Source: Sinorhizobium garamanticum
GTDB taxonomy: Bacteria > Pseudomonadota > Alphaproteobacteria > Rhizobiales > Rhizobiaceae
Direction of reading: 5' to 3'
DNA length: 64,000 nt
NCBI RefSeq assembly: GCF_029892065.1
Contig: NZ_CP120374.1
Location: 1,612,001-1,676,000 of the forward strand
The notes under the pieces were generated by a model. That model saw nothing but the letters and a program-made list of their open reading frames with translations, did not search any database and was not told the origin of the DNA. Each line of letters opens with the position of its first letter. Positions within the stretch are counted from its first letter, which is position 1. Shown here one piece after another: positions 56,682 to 64,000 of the stretch. Made by a program: the position numbers and the translations under genes.

Positions 56682-57620
56682 GTGAAACCAGATCTGTTGC
56701 TCGTAGAGCCAATGATGCCGCTCGTCATGGAGGAGCTTCACCGGGACTACACAGTTCACAGGCTCTACGAGGCGGCCGACCGGCCGGCGCTCGAGGCGGC
56801 ACTCCCGTCGATCCGTGCGGTTGCGACCGGCGGCGGCACGGGCCTGTCCAATGACTGGATCGAGAAGCTTCCTTCGCTTGGGATTATCGCGATCAACGGG
56901 GTCGGCACGGACAAGGTGGATCTTGCCTTTGCGCGTAGCCGCAACATCGACGTGACGACGACGCCGGGCGTGCTCACGGACGACGTGGCGGATCTCGGTA
57001 TCGCGCTCATGCTTGCGGTCCTGCGCCGGCTCGGCGAGGGTGACAGGCTGGTGCGCGAAGGCCGCTGGGCGGCGGGCGAACAATTGCCGCTCGGCCATAG
57101 CCCGAAGGGCAAGAGGATCGGCGTGCTCGGCCTCGGTCAGATCGGGCGTGCATTGGCGCTCCGCGGCGAGGCCTTCGGCATGTCGGTGCGATACTGGAAC
57201 CGGTCCAGGCTGACCGACGTCAAGTGGGTTGCCCATGAAAGCCCAGCAGATCTCGCCCGCGACAGCGATGTGCTCGCCGTCTGCGTGGCGGCGAGTGCCG
57301 CAACCCACAACATCGTCGACGCCTCCGTGCTTGAAGCGCTCGGCCCGAAGGGCATCGTCATAAACGTCGCGCGCGGCAGCGTCGTCGACGAGGACGCCTT
57401 GATCGAGGCGCTGAGGTCCGGAGCGATCGCCGGCGCGGGGCTCGACGTCTTTGTCAACGAGCCCAAGATCCGCAGCGAATTCCATTCGACGCCGAATACC
57501 GTGCTCATGCCGCATCAGGGCAGTGCGACGGTCGAGACGCGGCTGGCCATGGGGAGACTTGTGCTCGCCAATCTCGCCGCCCATTTCGCCGGCCAAAAAT
57601 CGCCGAACATCGCCAACTGA
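56682..57620 (+). CDS. D-2-hydroxyacid dehydrogenase (hydroxypyruvate/glyoxylate reductase-like)
   Basis: A 312-residue NAD(P)-dependent enzyme. The nucleotide loop is GVLGLGQIG (147-155), and NRS at 173-175 after the second strand favours NADP. The catalytic triad is R231 (NVARGSVVDEDAL), E260 (FVNEPKI) and H278 (LMPHQGS). Closest in type to hydroxypyruvate/glyoxylate reductases of the GhrB/plant HPR2 group, which reduce 2-oxo acids to D-hydroxy acids. GTG start with GGAG 8 bases upstream. In one transcription unit with the ABC genes, so it should process the imported compound. Confidence 0.9.
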   Translation: MKPDLLLVEPMMPLVMEELHRDYTVHRLYEAADRPALEAALPSIRAVATGGGTGLSNDWIEKLPSLGIIAINGVGTDKVDLAFARSRNIDVTTTPGVLTDDVADLGIALMLAVLRRLGEGDRLVREGRWAAGEQLPLGHSPKGKRIGVLGLGQIGRALALRGEAFGMSVRYWNRSRLTDVKWVAHESPADLARDSDVLAVCVAASAATHNIVDASVLEALGPKGIVINVARGSVVDEDALIEALRSGAIAGAGLDVFVNEPKIRSEFHSTPNTVLMPHQGSATVETRLAMGRLVLANLAAHFAGQKSPNIAN

Positions 57621-57636
57621 AGCGGGAGAAGACAGC

Positions 57637-57975
57637 ATGATCGTTCGACAGGCCCTGTTCGAGGGCGTGATCCATCCCGGGCGGGAAGAAGCATTCCGTG
57701 CCTATGTCGCCGAGAAGCTGATGCCGCTTTGGCAGGCCTTTCCGGGCGTCCGGGAAGTCCGGGTTCTCCATGCTGTGGAGCACGATGAAGGAGCGACGCC
57801 TTTCGCGATGGTTCTTTCCACCGCCTATGACGACCGCGAGGCCCTGGCGCAGGCCCTTCAATCACCCGTGCGCTACGAAAGCCGCGAATTGACGAAGGGC
57901 CTGCTCGAAATGTTCGAAGGGCAGATCCACCATCACGTGTTCGAGCTTCACGGTCGCTACTGCATGATTCCTTAA
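57637..57975 (+). CDS. Unknown 112-residue protein, probable dimeric alpha/beta-barrel
   Basis: I do not recognise a named family. The pattern VRQALFEGVIHPGREEAFRAYVAEKLMPLWQAFPGVREVRVLHA...FAMVLSTAYDDREALAQAL resembles the EthD/antibiotic-monooxygenase type of ferredoxin-like dimer, often a small enzyme or isomerase beside catabolic genes. It starts 16 bases after the dehydrogenase (CGGGAGAAGACAGC ahead of ATG). Its last residues, CMIP and the stop codon, come from RIME copy G, so the native C-terminus was probably replaced when the element inserted. Confidence 0.65.
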   Translation: MIVRQALFEGVIHPGREEAFRAYVAEKLMPLWQAFPGVREVRVLHAVEHDEGATPFAMVLSTAYDDREALAQALQSPVRYESRELTKGLLEMFEGQIHHHVFELHGRYCMIP

Positions 57976-58059
57976 ATCGGAAGCGATTTAAGGACAAAAT
58001 CATGCAGCAATTCAAAGTGACAGCGACCTTTGCGCGTCCAATGGACGCGCGGCGCTGTA
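57958..58059. repeat. RIME-type palindromic repeat, copy G (overlaps a gene end)
   Basis: TACTGCATGATTCCTTAAATCG and CGATTTAAGGACAAAATCATGCAG form an almost perfect first hairpin; then CAATTCAAAGTG and the second hairpin GCGCGTCCAATGGACGCGC. The first bases encode the last codons and stop of the preceding gene. Confidence 0.92.
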
Positions 58060-58115
58060 AGGCACAGCAAGTTGGCGCGGGTGGAACTGAGGAGTTGCTG
58101 ATCGCCTTTGGAAAT

Positions 58116-59678
58116 CTATTGCACAAGGTAGGTTTCGATCGGACCGATGCCGCGCAGATCCAAGGCGCAACGCGGCTCGAGCGTCCACTGGCCACGAAGT
58201 GATCGCCTGGTCGCCTCGGAGATCTGTATGCCATCGGCAACTCCCTGAGACTCGAGGCGGCTTGCAATGTTTACCGTTTCTCCCCACACGTCGTAGACAA
58301 AACGAAGCCGGCCGATCAGTCCGGCCACAACCGGTCCCGAATGGATTCCGATCCGAACCCGAAAGCGATCCCGTTCGGGAGGCAAATCCCGTAAAGATTC
58401 AAGCATGGATTTCGCGAGAGCCACGATCCTGTCGGCGTGGTCCGCTGCGGGTTCGGGGATCCCGCAAGCGGCCATATAGGCATCGCCGATGGTCTTGATC
58501 TTTTCCACCCGGTGCTGTTCCGTCAGGAGGTCGAACCGGCTGAACATCCCGTCCAGCCGGCTGACGAGATCGGACGGCGGCAGCCTTTTCGCGATGGCGG
58601 AGAAGCCGACGATATCTGCAAAAAGAATGGAAACCTCTTCAAAGCGGTCTGCGATGATCTCTTCGCCATCCTGCAATCGGTTAACGATCTGGTCGGGGAG
58701 GATCGCATGAATGAGCGTATCGGCACGTCGCTTCTCTGTTTCTATTCGCTGAAGATAGCGATGCTCGCGGTCGAGCCAGCGCTTCTTCTCGAGCGTGGAG
58801 TTGATGCGCGCGCGCAGCAAGACCGGATTGAACGGCTTCGTCAGGTAGTCGTCGGCTCCAGCCTCGATGCATTTCGCCACCGCCGCGACGTCGCTCAAGC
58901 CTGATATCATGATCACCGGGACATGCCGCCATCGGTCCTCCGACTTCAGTCGCGAGAGCATCTCTATGCCGTTCATGTCGGGCATCAGTATATCGAGCAG
59001 GATAAGATCGAACTCGTCCTCCGCCAGTCTCGCGAGCGCTGACAGTCCGGATTCGGCGGCGACGACGCGATGACCTTCGCGCCGCAGCCGGCGGGACAGA
59101 AGATCACGATTGCTGGCGACGTCGTCGACGACGAGAATTCTGCCGCCCTGATCCGGCCATGCATCGTGCTTGGTCGTGAACAGCAGCCGTTCAAGCCCCG
59201 CCGCGTCGATTTCGCTTTGCTCCCCCGACTGGAGCATCTCGATCGCTGGCCCGCGCGAAAGGCCCGCAATGGCGTCGACCTGCTTCAAGAGCTCGCCCGC
59301 CGCCGCAAGTATGACGCCGAGATCCTCCTTGAGCGGGTGCTCGTGCGCATCCCTTGCGTCTTCAAGGAGCATTTCGGAATAGCCAATGATGGCATTGAGC
59401 GGTGTGCGCAGATCATGGCGGAGCCTTGCCTCCGCCTCCGCCAACGGGACCTCCGGGGAGCAGGCCGTGCCGTCGAGCAGGTGATCGATGAGACCGTTCA
59501 GTTGCCTGGCGGCGGTGCCGATCCGCTCCAGGTCGGGCTGCATGTGGGGCAAGCCGAGATCCCGCGCCTGCTCGATAAGCAGCTCCTGAAAACCCAAAAT
59601 CGCGCGAGCGGGGCCGGCCAACCGCTGGGCCACATGCGCGGCGATCGCCTGGCGCTGGAATTCGTTCCTGATACTCAT
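58116..59678 (-). CDS. Receiver-adenylate cyclase with two HisKA-like hairpins and no kinase ATPase domain
   Basis: A 520-residue cytoplasmic protein. Residues 10-70 and 82-140 are two related HisKA-type helical hairpins. The second keeps the phosphoacceptor context H88 in [13 protein letters not shown]; the first reads QRLAGPARAILGF with Gln18 at the His place. No HATPase domain follows. A receiver spans about 180-295 (acidic D185/D186, phosphoacceptor D229, K281). A coiled linker (about 296-345) leads to a class III cyclase, 346-520: metal D355 and D399, adenine-specifying K395 and D463, transition-state N470 and R474. All catalytic residues are present, so cAMP synthesis under phosphorelay control is predicted. 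It lies 15 bases after the receiver gene. Confidence 0.87.
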   Translation of the reverse strand: MSIRNEFQRQAIAAHVAQRLAGPARAILGFQELLIEQARDLGLPHMQPDLERIGTAARQLNGLIDHLLDGTACSPEVPLAEAEARLRHDLRTPLNAIIGYSEMLLEDARDAHEHPLKEDLGVILAAAGELLKQVDAIAGLSRGPAIEMLQSGEQSEIDAAGLERLLFTTKHDAWPDQGGRILVVDDVASNRDLLSRRLRREGHRVVAAESGLSALARLAEDEFDLILLDILMPDMNGIEMLSRLKSEDRWRHVPVIMISGLSDVAAVAKCIEAGADDYLTKPFNPVLLRARINSTLEKKRWLDREHRYLQRIETEKRRADTLIHAILPDQIVNRLQDGEEIIADRFEEVSILFADIVGFSAIAKRLPPSDLVSRLDGMFSRFDLLTEQHRVEKIKTIGDAYMAACGIPEPAADHADRIVALAKSMLESLRDLPPERDRFRVRIGIHSGPVVAGLIGRLRFVYDVWGETVNIASRLESQGVADGIQISEATRRSLRGQWTLEPRCALDLRGIGPIETYLVQ

Positions 59679-59693
59679 CTTGCAGATGCCCTT

Positions 59694-60059
59694 CTAGGTC
59701 GCGAGCAACTGCTCAATCTTCCGGACGAGCTGCGGCAGATCGACGGGCTTGCTGTCATAGTCGTCGCAGCCAGCCTCGAGCGCCATGTCCCGGTCGCTCG
59801 CCATTGCGTGCGCAGTGAGCGCGATGACCGGTATTCCCGACGTCACTGGATTGGCCTTGATCTGCCGGGTCGCCTCCCAGCCGTCCATCACGGGTAGGCT
59901 CATGTCCATGAGAATCAGGTCGGGCTTTTCCGCTGCGGCAAGCTCGACACCGGCTTTGCCATTTTCGGCGATCAGCACGTCGAAGCCGCGACGAGACAAT
60001 CGTCGCGAAAGCATGTCGCGGTTCATTTCATTGTCTTCCACCAGAAGGATTCTCGTCAT
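59694..60059 (-). CDS. Single-domain response regulator (DivK-like)
   Basis: A 121-residue receiver with no output domain: MTRILLVEDNEMNRDMLSRRL, phosphoacceptor D52 in ILMDMSLPVMDG, switch T82 in IALTAHAM, and K104 in DDYDSKPVD. All active-site residues are intact. GGAGG before ATG 60059 sets the start; upstream in-frame residues to 60173 derive from a RIME. Stand-alone receivers carry phosphate between kinases or regulate them allosterically; its place between the hybrid kinase and the cyclase suggests that role. Confidence 0.92.
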   Translation of the reverse strand: MTRILLVEDNEMNRDMLSRRLSRRGFDVLIAENGKAGVELAAAEKPDLILMDMSLPVMDGWEATRQIKANPVTSGIPVIALTAHAMASDRDMALEAGCDDYDSKPVDLPQLVRKIEQLLAT

Positions 60060-60077
60060 TTCCGGTTCCTCCGGCCT

Positions 60078-60156
60078 GCCGCATGTTTCCTTAAAAACAT
60101 GCAGCGATTCTAGGTGCGACAGCGCCGCGCGTCGGAAATGACGCGCAGCGCTGTAG
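60078..60156. repeat. RIME-type palindromic repeat, copy H (internally deleted)
   Basis: CTGCCGCATGTTTCCTTAAAAACATGCAGCG: the central part of the first hairpin (AATCG..CGATT) has been lost, leaving a compact 10-base stem, while the second hairpin GCGCGTCGGAAATGACGCGC is whole. It sits between the hybrid kinase stop and the receiver start, inside the signalling operon. Confidence 0.88.
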
Positions 60157-60159
60157 GCT

Positions 60160-62916
60160 TCAGCCATCGGCAACGGCCTTACCGACTGTTTCCTGCATTG
60201 CTATCTGGCGCTCGAGTGCTTTGACTAATTGGGACCTGCTATTTGCGCCCTTGTTTACGACCGCGACCGCTCGATCGCGTAGCCATATCAGTTCGTTTGA
60301 AGAGAGGTCCTTCGACGTGACCACCACGACTGGGATGTTCTGCAGTTCCGGATTCTTCTGCATCTCGCTGAGCGTTTGGAATCCGTCCATCTCCGGCATC
60401 AGAAGATCGAGCAGGACGAGGCGCGGCAGAAGCCGCTTCATCATTTCCAGCCCGCGAATACCGTCACCTGCCTCGTGGACGGTCCAATTTCTCTTCACCA
60501 GAATGCGCCGGAGAAAGTCGCGTGAAGCCTGGTCGTCGTCGATGACCAGTACGTCGCGGTTGCCGCCGCCGTGAGCCTCTATCGTCCGGATCAGCTTGTC
60601 GGTGTCGATGGGTTTGGTCAGATATTCGACGGCGCCGAGCGAGAGGCCGAGTTCGCGGTCCGCCAGGATCGTCGCCAGGATCACGGGGATCGTGCAGAGT
60701 TCGGGATCGCTCTTCAGCGTGCGCAACACCGACCAGCCGTCCTGATGGGGCATGATGATGTCGAGGATGATCGCGGCTGGCCGATGCTGCCGGGCGGCGG
60801 CTATTCCTTCCGCCCCGCTTGCAGCCTCGATCGAGGCGAGCCCCGCCTCGGCGAGTGCCTTGGCGATCAGGGTTCGGGCAGCCGGTTCGTCGTCAATGAT
60901 GAGGGCCGTGCGACCCGGCTGCAAATTCGGCGCCGGCGCGGCGCTTTGAGGCTCCTCGGCTTCTCGCCTGCACTGCGCCGGCACTTCCATTGTGAAGACA
61001 GAGCCTTTCCCAACTTCGCTTTCGACGGTGACGCCGCCGCCGATCATATGGCTGAAGCTGCGAGTGATACTCAGGCCCAGTCCCGTGCCGCCGTAGTTGC
61101 GAGTGGTGGAAGCGTCCGCCTGCGTGAAGGCGTGGAAGAGTCGTTCCCGTTGCTCCGGGGTCATGCCGATCCCCGTATCGGATACCTTGAACACAAGCCA
61201 ATCGCCGTCGGCGCGCCCTTCGCGCCGGGCCGAGAGCGTGACCCGGCCACCATTGGTGAACTTGGCCGCGTTGCTGAGCAGGTTGAAAAGATTCTGGCGC
61301 AGCTTGGTCTGGTCGGAGTGCATCTGCCCAAGATCGGCCCCGAGGTCTTCTATAAATTCGTTCCGGTTCCTCGCCATCAGCGGTGCGACGGTGGCGGCCA
61401 CGTCGCGGAGCAATTCGGCGACGTCGAAAACCTCGAGAAAAACCTCCATCTTGTTCGCCTCGATCTTCGACAGGTCGAGGATGTCATTGATGAGCGAGAG
61501 GAGATGCCGACCGGCGGACGCTATTTTCTCGAGGTCCGGGACAAGCTCGTTGTCCTCGTGGTCGCGTGCCTCTTCGATCAGCATTTCGCTATAGCCGATG
61601 ATCGCGTTCAGCGGTGTGCGCAGCTCGTGGCTCATGGAGGCGAGAAAACGGCTCTTGGCCTCGCTTGCCGACTCCGCATGGATCTTTGCGCGCTCGAGCT
61701 CGACTTGCCTCTGCTTGAGTTCGGTGATGTCGGTATAGACGGCGACGGTCCCGCCGTCGGGGATCTTGCGCTTACTGATCCGAACCCACTTGTCGCCGAA
61801 CCGCTTCTCGTCGGCCAGGCCAGCGGGATCCCTGTGGAGGCGCAGCCGTTCCTCGACCCACTCCTCCGGCGATTTGCCTTCAAGGTCTACTTGCCCTCTT
61901 TCCAGGTTCTGCTCCACGATTTCGCGGAAGCTCTTGCCACGAAGCGTTGACGGCTTGTGGCTGGGGAAGATTTCGCAATATTTGCTGTTGGCGATCAGGA
62001 TTCGGTCGTCCGGATCGTAGAGAACAAATCCGTCGGAGATCACTTCGAGCGCCGCCGCGATCGTCCGCCTCTGCCGCTCTGCCTCGTCCTCGAGCCTTTT
62101 CTTTTCGATCGCGCTTTCTCGGAAAAGCGAAAGCGCCTTCGCCATCACTCCAAAATCGTCGCCGCCCTCCTGGGGTATCTCGACGTCATAGCGTCCTTCC
62201 GTCAGCTCACCGACCACACGACTGAGGCGCCGAAGTGGGCCGACGATCGACCGCAGGACAAGAAGAGTAAGGAACGAGCCGACCAGAACCAAGACGCCCA
62301 CGAGGATGGCGGCCGCTGTGGCGGTTTTCTGTGTTTGCGCAACGACCTCGTTGCGGGCGGCATCCGCATCGGCTCTTACCTGCTCGACGAGTCTGTTGAG
62401 GTCTGCGTCGACGTTGCCGCTGTGGGTGCGCGCCTTTGCCAGGAAGGCGTTGCCGACGATGCGATTGTCCTGAGTATAGCTGTCCGTTGCCTGGAGCGCC
62501 GTCTCGACATAGGCGTCGACCTCGGTGCGGATTTTCTCGACCGCGTCGGGCGAGTGCTCTGCAAGACGCTGCAGTTGAACCTGCAGGCGTTCACGGGCCT
62601 CGTCGGCGTTGCGCTGTGAATTCATCAGCAGGCTGACGGAGAGATCGGTCAGCCAGTATCTGAGGTCTCCGAAGGCGACATGCGCCGCGGCCGCCGAAGC
62701 CGCGCGATCGAACAGTTCCCTGGTCTCCGCCGTCCGCTCGGCACTGCGATAGAGCGCCTGGGTGAGGAAAACCGAAGAGAGAATCAGGCTGATCAGGCCA
62801 GCGGCGGTCAGCGCCGCCACGCGGGCGGAGATCGGGAGATTGGCAAGCCGGCTGGCGAGGCTCCTGGCCGGCGCCGGGGCAGCCTCGATCGACCGCCGCT
62901 GCCCTAACGCGCTCAT
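60160..62916 (-). CDS. Hybrid histidine kinase with two receiver domains
   Basis: A 918-residue inner-membrane sensor kinase. TM1 about 33-55; a helical periplasmic domain about 56-198; TM2 about 200-222; HAMP 223-275; PAS 285-400 ([23 protein letters not shown]). The HisKA phosphoacceptor is H430 ([19 protein letters not shown]), and the ATPase domain has N549 (NLLSNAAKF), DTGIGM (580-585) and GGTGLGL. Then REC1 (D719, K768) and REC2 (D837, K889). Every catalytic residue is intact. The start overlaps the stop of the heme protein gene (ATGA), making that protein the likely signal partner. Output probably goes to the receiver and cyclase genes that follow. Confidence 0.92.
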   Translation of the reverse strand: MSALGQRRSIEAAPAPARSLASRLANLPISARVAALTAAGLISLILSSVFLTQALYRSAERTAETRELFDRAASAAAAHVAFGDLRYWLTDLSVSLLMNSQRNADEARERLQVQLQRLAEHSPDAVEKIRTEVDAYVETALQATDSYTQDNRIVGNAFLAKARTHSGNVDADLNRLVEQVRADADAARNEVVAQTQKTATAAAILVGVLVLVGSFLTLLVLRSIVGPLRRLSRVVGELTEGRYDVEIPQEGGDDFGVMAKALSLFRESAIEKKRLEDEAERQRRTIAAALEVISDGFVLYDPDDRILIANSKYCEIFPSHKPSTLRGKSFREIVEQNLERGQVDLEGKSPEEWVEERLRLHRDPAGLADEKRFGDKWVRISKRKIPDGGTVAVYTDITELKQRQVELERAKIHAESASEAKSRFLASMSHELRTPLNAIIGYSEMLIEEARDHEDNELVPDLEKIASAGRHLLSLINDILDLSKIEANKMEVFLEVFDVAELLRDVAATVAPLMARNRNEFIEDLGADLGQMHSDQTKLRQNLFNLLSNAAKFTNGGRVTLSARREGRADGDWLVFKVSDTGIGMTPEQRERLFHAFTQADASTTRNYGGTGLGLSITRSFSHMIGGGVTVESEVGKGSVFTMEVPAQCRREAEEPQSAAPAPNLQPGRTALIIDDEPAARTLIAKALAEAGLASIEAASGAEGIAAARQHRPAAIILDIIMPHQDGWSVLRTLKSDPELCTIPVILATILADRELGLSLGAVEYLTKPIDTDKLIRTIEAHGGGNRDVLVIDDDQASRDFLRRILVKRNWTVHEAGDGIRGLEMMKRLLPRLVLLDLLMPEMDGFQTLSEMQKNPELQNIPVVVVTSKDLSSNELIWLRDRAVAVVNKGANSRSQLVKALERQIAMQETVGKAVADG

Positions 62917-63671
62917 TTGAACAAGACGATGCTGATAGCACCGCCCAGATCACCTGCTTTCCCCCCTTCCTTCGGGTAGCCGGTGACGTCGATCTCGCCC
63001 TTGGGCGAACCGTGACAGGAAAGACAGGACTCCGTGTAGTATTCCGGCAGCAGCATCCGGAAGGCAGGGCGTCCGTTTACCTTCGTCACTTCCGTATGGG
63101 CCTCACCCTTGGGCTTCTGCGGATTTGACAAGAATTCAGTGATGACCTGGGTCTCCCAGGCATCGGGAAGCGACTTGCGGTTACGCACCAGGACTTCCGG
63201 CGCGGTGACGCGAACCAATGCCTCGTTTCCCACTTTGGCGGCGAATTTCTCGTTCATCAGGCGCGCGAAAACGGCCGGCACAAAGCCCTTGAACCCGATG
63301 CCGGGGCGGTTGATATCGTCCTGCTCTTCGTCAACGACCTCGCGCATGGCCTCGACCTGCGCCTGCAGCAGTTTGCGATCGCGCTCTGCCAGATCATCGG
63401 TGATCAACGGATGACCGGTGCGTTTGGTATAAAGAGCAATCGCCTCTGCCGTGAAACGCTCGCCATCGAGATGTTTGTCGCCGACGGCCGGATCATTGAT
63501 GAGCGATTGATAATTCGAAAGGACGCTTCGGGCGGCCCTCAGCACTTCGGCGAGCCGCTCCCCGGTCGCCACATCGGCGGCCTCTTCAGCAGCCACCGAA
63601 GACGACAGGAGCATACACCCGCACAAAATCGTGAAAACCCGGTTTCGCGCCAAAGCTACAAGGGCTTCCAT
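62913..63671 (-). CDS. Periplasmic c-type heme protein, DUF3365/Tll0287-like sensor
   Basis: A 252-residue exported protein. Signal peptide about 1-28 ([20 protein letters not shown]). The body matches the Tll0287-like/DUF3365 fold ([84 protein letters not shown]). One covalent heme-attachment motif C216-x-x-C219-H220 is present near the C-terminus. Proteins of this fold serve as heme-based redox or gas sensor domains, often fused to kinases; here the sensor is a separate polypeptide, translationally coupled to the hybrid kinase. The ligand (oxygen, NO, redox state) is not readable from sequence. Confidence 0.88.
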   Translation of the reverse strand: MEALVALARNRVFTILCGCMLLSSSVAAEEAADVATGERLAEVLRAARSVLSNYQSLINDPAVGDKHLDGERFTAEAIALYTKRTGHPLITDDLAERDRKLLQAQVEAMREVVDEEQDDINRPGIGFKGFVPAVFARLMNEKFAAKVGNEALVRVTAPEVLVRNRKSLPDAWETQVITEFLSNPQKPKGEAHTEVTKVNGRPAFRMLLPEYYTESCLSCHGSPKGEIDVTGYPKEGGKAGDLGGAISIVLFK

Positions 63672-63767
63672 TTTCTTTCCCCCCCGAGAGAAAGCGCAAG
63701 CGGGAAAGATACCACAGCAGGACCGTTGGAAGGAGTCATCTCTGGAACAGGGCTTGGCAATCGTTCC

Positions 63768-63874
63768 CTACAGCGCCGCGCGTCTTATCAGACGCTCAAA
63801 GGACGCTGTCGCACTTTGAATTGCTGCATGTTTTTATTCTTAAATCGGATACGATTTAAGGAAACATGCAGTAG
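63768..63874. repeat. RIME-type palindromic repeat, copy I
   Basis: Inverted orientation: CTACAGCGCCGCGCGTCTTA, partner AGACGCTCAAAGG, linker ACTTTGAATTGCTGCATG, then CTTAAATCGGATACGATTTAAG and ACATGCAGTAG. Lies upstream of the signalling operon, about 100 bases before its first start codon. Confidence 0.92.
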
Positions 63875-63919
63875 CGGCCTCAAGAAACACGGAAATGGTC
63901 TCGGGCGGGCGCGACGGCC

Positions 63920-64000
63920 TCAGAAATGCCGCCCGACTTCGGCGAAGAGGTCGAGGTCGGCAAGTGAGTCCTCGAGATCGGTTTTTGGGCGTGTCCCTTG
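63920..64000 (-). CDS. C-terminus of an unrecognised protein (runs off the window)
   Basis: The last 26 codons of a minus-strand frame, reading RPKTDLEDSLADLDLFAEVG and RHF before TGA at 63920-63922. The acidic, helical ending and coding-like third positions suggest a real gene end. No family can be named from this piece. Confidence 0.4.
   Translation of the reverse strand, partial: QGTRPKTDLEDSLADLDLFAEVGRHF

Overview
The window reads as part of a large secondary replicon (chromid) of a Sinorhizobium/Ensifer-type rhizobium. Three things point there: high-GC alphaproteobacterial coding sequence; nine copies of the rhizobial RIME palindromic repeat; and gene clusters that I recall from the pSymB replicon of S. 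meliloti (lacEFG-lacZ-lacK beside agpT/agaL1-agpABCD-agaL2, thiCO(S)GE, and a pcaMNVWX-type transporter). The species cannot be fixed by eye. No rRNA, tRNA, CRISPR array, intact insertion sequence or replication origin was seen.

Layout. 1-4270: hexuronate catabolism (uxuA and a GntR/FCD regulator on the minus strand, uxaC-uxuB on the plus strand). 4271-6071: repeat elements and a solitary glycosyltransferase. 6072-13948: a CUT2-type sugar ABC operon with its own LacI regulator, a Gfo/Idh/MocA dehydrogenase and, after a RIME, an SDR dehydrogenase. 13949-20209: a patchwork of small genes (DUF1127, a winged-helix/TolB/TPR regulator, GFA-family protein, DUF2934, VapBC, an HPP-CBS membrane protein) with two gene relics (a tyrosine recombinase and an Ldh2-family dehydrogenase). 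20210-27767: lac operon and lacR. 27845-37985: alpha-galactoside operon with its AraC activator, closed by a clear terminator. 38223-40132: an adenylate cyclase and a small unknown protein. 40251-44842: thiCOSGE behind a TPP riboswitch. 44993-47615: a DUF427 protein, an AraC regulator and pobA. 47836-52402: a branched-chain-amino-acid-type ABC operon with a PcaQ-like site upstream. 52508-57975: a LacI regulator, polar amino-acid-type ABC transporter, D-2-hydroxyacid dehydrogenase and a small unknown protein. 58116-63671: a four-gene signalling cluster (periplasmic c-type heme protein, hybrid histidine kinase, single-domain receiver, receiver-cyclase fusion). 63920-64000: the C-terminus of an unrecognised gene.

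Most of the window is scavenging of plant-derived carbon: uronates, beta- and alpha-galactosides and aromatic acids, each transporter packed with its enzymes and regulator by 1-4 base start/stop overlaps. Four candidate operators (uxu, CUT2 sugar, lac, amino-acid-type ABC) and one PcaQ-like site are legible. The least conventional part is the 58-64 kb signalling cluster. It appears to link a periplasmic heme protein to cAMP synthesis through a multi-step phosphorelay, with a cyclase that carries two kinase-type dimerisation hairpins but no kinase ATPase domain.
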